Made by a program: the position numbers and the translations under genes. From assembly GCF_036013955.1 (NCBI RefSeq), contig NZ_CP107903.1, positions 7,626,001 through 7,690,000 on the forward strand: DNA of 64,000 nt, written 5' to 3'. Every line of letters starts with the position of its first letter. The first letter of the stretch is position 1. Positions 61,120 to 64,000 of this stretch are shown one piece after another. The stretch is from Streptomyces sp. NBC_00459 (GTDB taxonomy: Bacteria; Actinomycetota; Actinomycetes; Streptomycetales; Streptomycetaceae). Under the pieces are notes generated by a model. The model worked only from the letters and a program-made list of their open reading frames with translations, did not search any database and was not told where the DNA came from.

Positions 61120-63465
61120 TCAGGCTGTGGCGGCCGGCGTGTCGAGCAGCTCGGCCAGGTCCGCGAGGACCGGGTGGCGGATGACGTCCTTGAGGGTGAT
61201 CGCCCGGTTGAGGGCGATCGCGAGCCGGACCGCGGACAGCGAGGTGCCACCGCGGTCGAAGAAGTGGTCCAGGCGGCCGATCCGGTCCGACGGCACGCCG
61301 AGCACCTCGGCCCAGGCGGCGGCCAGCCGTCGCTCGGCGGGGGTCTCCGGCCCCAGCACGCCTTCCCCGGCGCGGTCCTCGGCCAGGGCGAGTTCCTCCG
61401 CGAGCGCGGTGAGCGTCCTGCGGTCGGTCTTGCCGTTGGCGGTGAGCGGCAGCCGCTCCCGCCAGTGCACGGCCGCCGGAACCATGTAGGCGGGCAGCGC
61501 CCGAGCCAACCGCTCCTGTACGCCGACGAGTTCGGCACCCGTGCAGAACGCCACCAGTCGTGCGCCCCGCACGACCACCACGGCACCGTCCCGGACCCCG
61601 GGCACCCGCAGCAGCGCGTTCTCGATCTCGCCGATCTCGATCCGGAAGCCGCGCAGCTTCACCTGGGTGTCACGGCGGCCGAGGAACTCCAGCCTGCCGT
61701 CGGGCAGCCAGCGCCCGTGGTCACCGCTGCGGTAGAGCCGCTCGCCGGGCCGGTACGGGTCCGGCACGAAGGCCGCCGCCGTGCGCTCGGGGTCGTTGAC
61801 GTACCCGCGCCCGACACACACCCCGGAGAACACGATCTCGCCGGGCGCCCCGAGCGGCACGGGCGCGAGGTGCTCGTCGACGACGTACACACGTACGTTG
61901 CGCACGGGCCGGCCGAGCGGAACGCGGGGCCCGTCCGGCACCCGGTCCATCACCTCGTGGTTGGTGTCGTCCGAAGTCTCGGTCAGGCCATAGGCGTTGG
62001 CGACCCTGATGCCGGGCTGGGCGGCGAACCAGCGCTGCACCAGCTCCCGCTTCACCGCCTCCCCGGTGACCGACACACAGTGCAGGTCGGGCAGTTGGCG
62101 TGGCCGCCGCTCCAACTCCGCCAGCACGGCTTCGAGATACGACGGCACGATCTGGAGGACATTGACCCGGCCGTCCACGATCGTGTCCACGAACCGGGGC
62201 ACGTCCAGGATCACGTCCTGTCCGACCAACAGGGTCCGGCCGCCGACGAGCAGCGCGGACACCAGCTGCCACAGCGAGATGTCGAAGCACTGGGGAGCGG
62301 TCTGCGCGACCACCTGCCCCTCGCCGACGCCCAGATCCTCCAGCTTGGCGAGCACATGGTTGACGAAACCCGCGTGCTCGCACATCGCGCCCTTGGGCTC
62401 ACCGGTCGAACCGGAAGTGAAGTAGATGTACGCCAGTTGGTCCGCGCCGACGCTCACCCCGAGGTCGTCGCCCGGGTGCCCCTCCGCCCAGACCTCGTCG
62501 ACGTACAGCCTCGGTACGTCCGTCACCGTCCCGTCCAGCGTGGTGGTGCTGCCGTGCTCGGTGACGACGAACGCGCACTCGGCGCGGGTGAGGGTGGCGG
62601 CGATGCGCTCGGCCGGGAAGTGCGGCTCGACCGGCAGATAGACACCGCCCGCCTTGAGCACCCCGAGCACGGCGGCCATCCAGTCGAGGTTGCGCTCGGT
62701 GACCACGGCGACCACGCCCTCACGGGCCAGCCCGCGGGCCAGCAGCGCCCGACCGAGCTGGTTCGCCCGGGAGTTGAGCTCCCGGTAGGTCCACTCCGTG
62801 CCGCCCTGCACGGCCGCCACCGCGTCCGGGTGCTTCCGCACCCGCTCCTCGAACAGTTCGTGCACCCGGCGGTCCGGGAGTTCACGGGCGGGTCCCGCCA
62901 ACCCGTCCAGCTGGAAGGCGAGTTCGTCTCCCGACAGCAGGCTCTGCGACTCGTGGTCGGCGTCCGGGTCGGCGGTCATCAGGGAGAGCGCGGTGAGGTG
63001 GTAGCCGGCGATCCGGGCAGCCGCGCCGGCGTCGAGCACATCGGTGCGGTGGCGCAGCCGCAGGGTGCGCCCGCGGACGCTGAGATGCAGCACGGCACCG
63101 TCGTCCGCCGGGTTGCCGCCGTGCGGGTCGAGCACGGTCTCGTACGGCGGCTCGTCGACCGCGCCCACCTCGTCGGCGAGGTCCGTCATCGCCAGCAGTT
63201 CTCGCCAGGAGCCGGGGCCGACCAGCATCCGGCGGGGCACGGGCCGGCCGCCCTTCACCGCCACGTAGCCGGTGGTGACCTCCCGTTCACCGGAGAGCGC
63301 GGCGAGCACCTTGGCGTGCGCGGCGAGCAGCGCGGACTCGAACGAGGCCGACCTCAACAGGCTGGAGTCGAGGGGGACTTCGTACTCGGCGTACACCGAG
63401 TGGCGGTTGTGCTGCGGGTCGTTGCCCGGGACCGGGCCGGGTATCCAGCGTGGGATCGTGTTCAT
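61120..63465 (-). CDS. NRPS: condensation-like N-domain, adenylation, PCP
   Basis: 781 residues. Residues 1-185 look like the C-terminal half of a condensation domain (RLRHRTDVLDAGAAARIAGYH). The A domain (195-690) has A3 YFTSGSTGEPKGA (349), A5 NAYGLTE, A7 YRSGDHGRW, A8 VKLRGFRIEIGEIE and A10 LTANGKTDR. Substrate-pocket residues read D395 I396 W399 Q438 S465 T467 A491 D499 D500 K; two acidic residues suit a diamino acid. The PCP (about 705-781) has the phosphopantetheine Ser742 in RGGTSLSAV. No TE or full C domain. ATG 63465 overlaps the upstream stop. Confidence 0.92.
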   Translation of the reverse strand: MNTIPRWIPGPVPGNDPQHNRHSVYAEYEVPLDSSLLRSASFESALLAAHAKVLAALSGEREVTTGYVAVKGGRPVPRRMLVGPGSWRELLAMTDLADEVGAVDEPPYETVLDPHGGNPADDGAVLHLSVRGRTLRLRHRTDVLDAGAAARIAGYHLTALSLMTADPDADHESQSLLSGDELAFQLDGLAGPARELPDRRVHELFEERVRKHPDAVAAVQGGTEWTYRELNSRANQLGRALLARGLAREGVVAVVTERNLDWMAAVLGVLKAGGVYLPVEPHFPAERIAATLTRAECAFVVTEHGSTTTLDGTVTDVPRLYVDEVWAEGHPGDDLGVSVGADQLAYIYFTSGSTGEPKGAMCEHAGFVNHVLAKLEDLGVGEGQVVAQTAPQCFDISLWQLVSALLVGGRTLLVGQDVILDVPRFVDTIVDGRVNVLQIVPSYLEAVLAELERRPRQLPDLHCVSVTGEAVKRELVQRWFAAQPGIRVANAYGLTETSDDTNHEVMDRVPDGPRVPLGRPVRNVRVYVVDEHLAPVPLGAPGEIVFSGVCVGRGYVNDPERTAAAFVPDPYRPGERLYRSGDHGRWLPDGRLEFLGRRDTQVKLRGFRIEIGEIENALLRVPGVRDGAVVVVRGARLVAFCTGAELVGVQERLARALPAYMVPAAVHWRERLPLTANGKTDRRTLTALAEELALAEDRAGEGVLGPETPAERRLAAAWAEVLGVPSDRIGRLDHFFDRGGTSLSAVRLAIALNRAITLKDVIRHPVLADLAELLDTPAATA

Positions 63466-64000
63466 CGGGCTGCCCCCGTCGAAATCTGTGCGGTGTGTGC
63501 GATCTGGTCGGTCTGTCCGGCCGGTGCGATCTGGTCGCTGCGCAGGGCCACCGCCGGGTTGCCGCCCCAGCGGGCCAGGCACGGCACGTCCTCGCCCTTC
63601 ATCAGGAAGGAGTCCGGGGCGAGTTGGGAACCGTCGCCCATCGACACGCCGTAGTGCACGAGCGCGCCGGTGCCGAGCGTGACGCCCCGGCCGAGGACGA
63701 TGTGGTCGGACTTGTAGGTGCCGTCCTCCTGCGAGTGGGCCTGGATCTTGCTGTGCGCGCCGAGCGTGCAGTCGTCGCCGATCGTGGTGAGCGTGCGCTC
63801 GGTGATGGAGACGCCGTCGTCGAAGACCCGGCGCCCGATACGGACGCCCAGCAGCCGCCACAGCAGGTTCTTGAACGGCGTCCCGTTGAACACGACGAGG
63901 AAGTCGACCGGCACCTTCCACAGCCGTTCCTGCCACCAGAAGTGCGGGTCGTAGATGGAGACCAACTGCGGCACCAGACTGCGGAACCGGGTGATGAGCC
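63462..64000 (-). CDS. Pls-type NRPS terminal domain, left-handed beta-helix, partial
   Basis: The 3' end of a gene extending beyond the window (178 codons visible). It matches the C-terminal domain of Pls-type synthetases (TIGR02353-like): FWWQERLWKVP, FNGTPFKNLLWRLLGVRIGRRVFDDGVSITERTLTTIGD broken into typical blocks, and hexapeptide beta-helix repeats (CTLGAHSKIQAHSQED, VTLGTGALVHYGVSMGDG, APDSFLMKGED). In Pls this region follows membrane-bound condensation-like domains that polymerise lysine. Its stop overlaps the ATG of the A-PCP gene. The N-terminal part lies outside the window. Confidence 0.85.
   Translation of the reverse strand, partial: LITRFRSLVPQLVSIYDPHFWWQERLWKVPVDFLVVFNGTPFKNLLWRLLGVRIGRRVFDDGVSITERTLTTIGDDCTLGAHSKIQAHSQEDGTYKSDHIVLGRGVTLGTGALVHYGVSMGDGSQLAPDSFLMKGEDVPCLARWGGNPAVALRSDQIAPAGQTDQIAHTAQISTGAAR

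Noticed and set aside
1..64000. tRNA, rRNA, CRISPR, insertion sequence or phage genes
   Set aside because: No cloverleaf-like segment, repeat-spacer array, transposase or phage structural motif was seen on either strand.

Overview
The window is chromosomal DNA from a Streptomyces or very close relative. It has very high GC with strong third-position bias, GTG/TTG starts, a two-domain geosmin synthase, A-factor (gamma-butyrolactone) synthase and receptor genes, a Streptomyces subtilisin-inhibitor protein and three repeat types typical of Streptomyces. I see no rRNA, tRNA, insertion sequence, phage gene or CRISPR array.

Layout. 0.1-4.0 kb: three secreted proteins (a small Cys-containing protein, a membrane-anchored AA10 LPMO and an S8 protease with a P-domain). 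4.1-7.5 kb: a gamma-butyrolactone signalling island: [NAD(P)-binding reductase + ScbR-like receptor] divergent from [AfsA-like synthase -> second receptor], with two candidate ARE operators and TTA (bldA) codons in the synthase and second receptor. 7.6-12.2 kb: ARMT1/DUF89 phosphatase, geosmin synthase, PDZ membrane protein. 12.2-26.0 kb: phosphoesterase, M24 peptidase, APH-like kinase, and trehalose/glycogen enzymes TreZ, TreY and GlgX on the minus strand. Between TreZ and TreY lie an FHA protein, two paralogous M14 carboxypeptidases and an SSI-family protease inhibitor coupled to one of them. 26.2-28.4 kb: two secreted proteins that together look like a copper amine oxidase split into N2/N3 and catalytic polypeptides. 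28.5-37.2 kb: SAV2148-type HEPN protein, DnaQ-like exonuclease, EamA exporter/LysR pair, APH-like kinase, a sugar ABC transporter without its own ATPase, and a glycosyltransferase fragment. 37.3-42.4 kb: MMPL transporter, DUF1697 protein, a DUF4440 relic, aldo/keto reductase, ketopantoate-reductase-like protein.

42.5-51.8 kb (transcribed leftward) is a complete sulfur-assimilation operon: sulfite reductase, Cys4 mini-protein, APS reductase, APS kinase, ATP sulfurylase CysD/CysN, a sulfonate/nitrate-type ABC importer and a sirohydrochlorin chelatase that can help make the siroheme of the first enzyme. A 27-residue leader peptide of the actinobacterial RRHVDL type precedes it. 52-57.7 kb: GNAT enzyme, secreted protein of unknown function, GAF-domain regulator, AidB-like flavoprotein.

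57.9-64.0 kb (leftward, running off the window) is a biosynthetic cluster: SbnA-like and SbnB-like enzymes (L-2,3-diaminopropionate supply), a SyrP/TauD-type dioxygenase, an NRPS of condensation remnant-A-PCP, and a partial protein matching the C-terminal domain of poly-epsilon-lysine-synthetase (Pls)-type enzymes. Most junctions are ATGA overlaps. It looks like a split Pls-type assembly line for a diaminopropionate-containing oligomer or peptide, and is the best candidate here for a new system. All assignments come from reading sequence and remembered family features; no database search was run.
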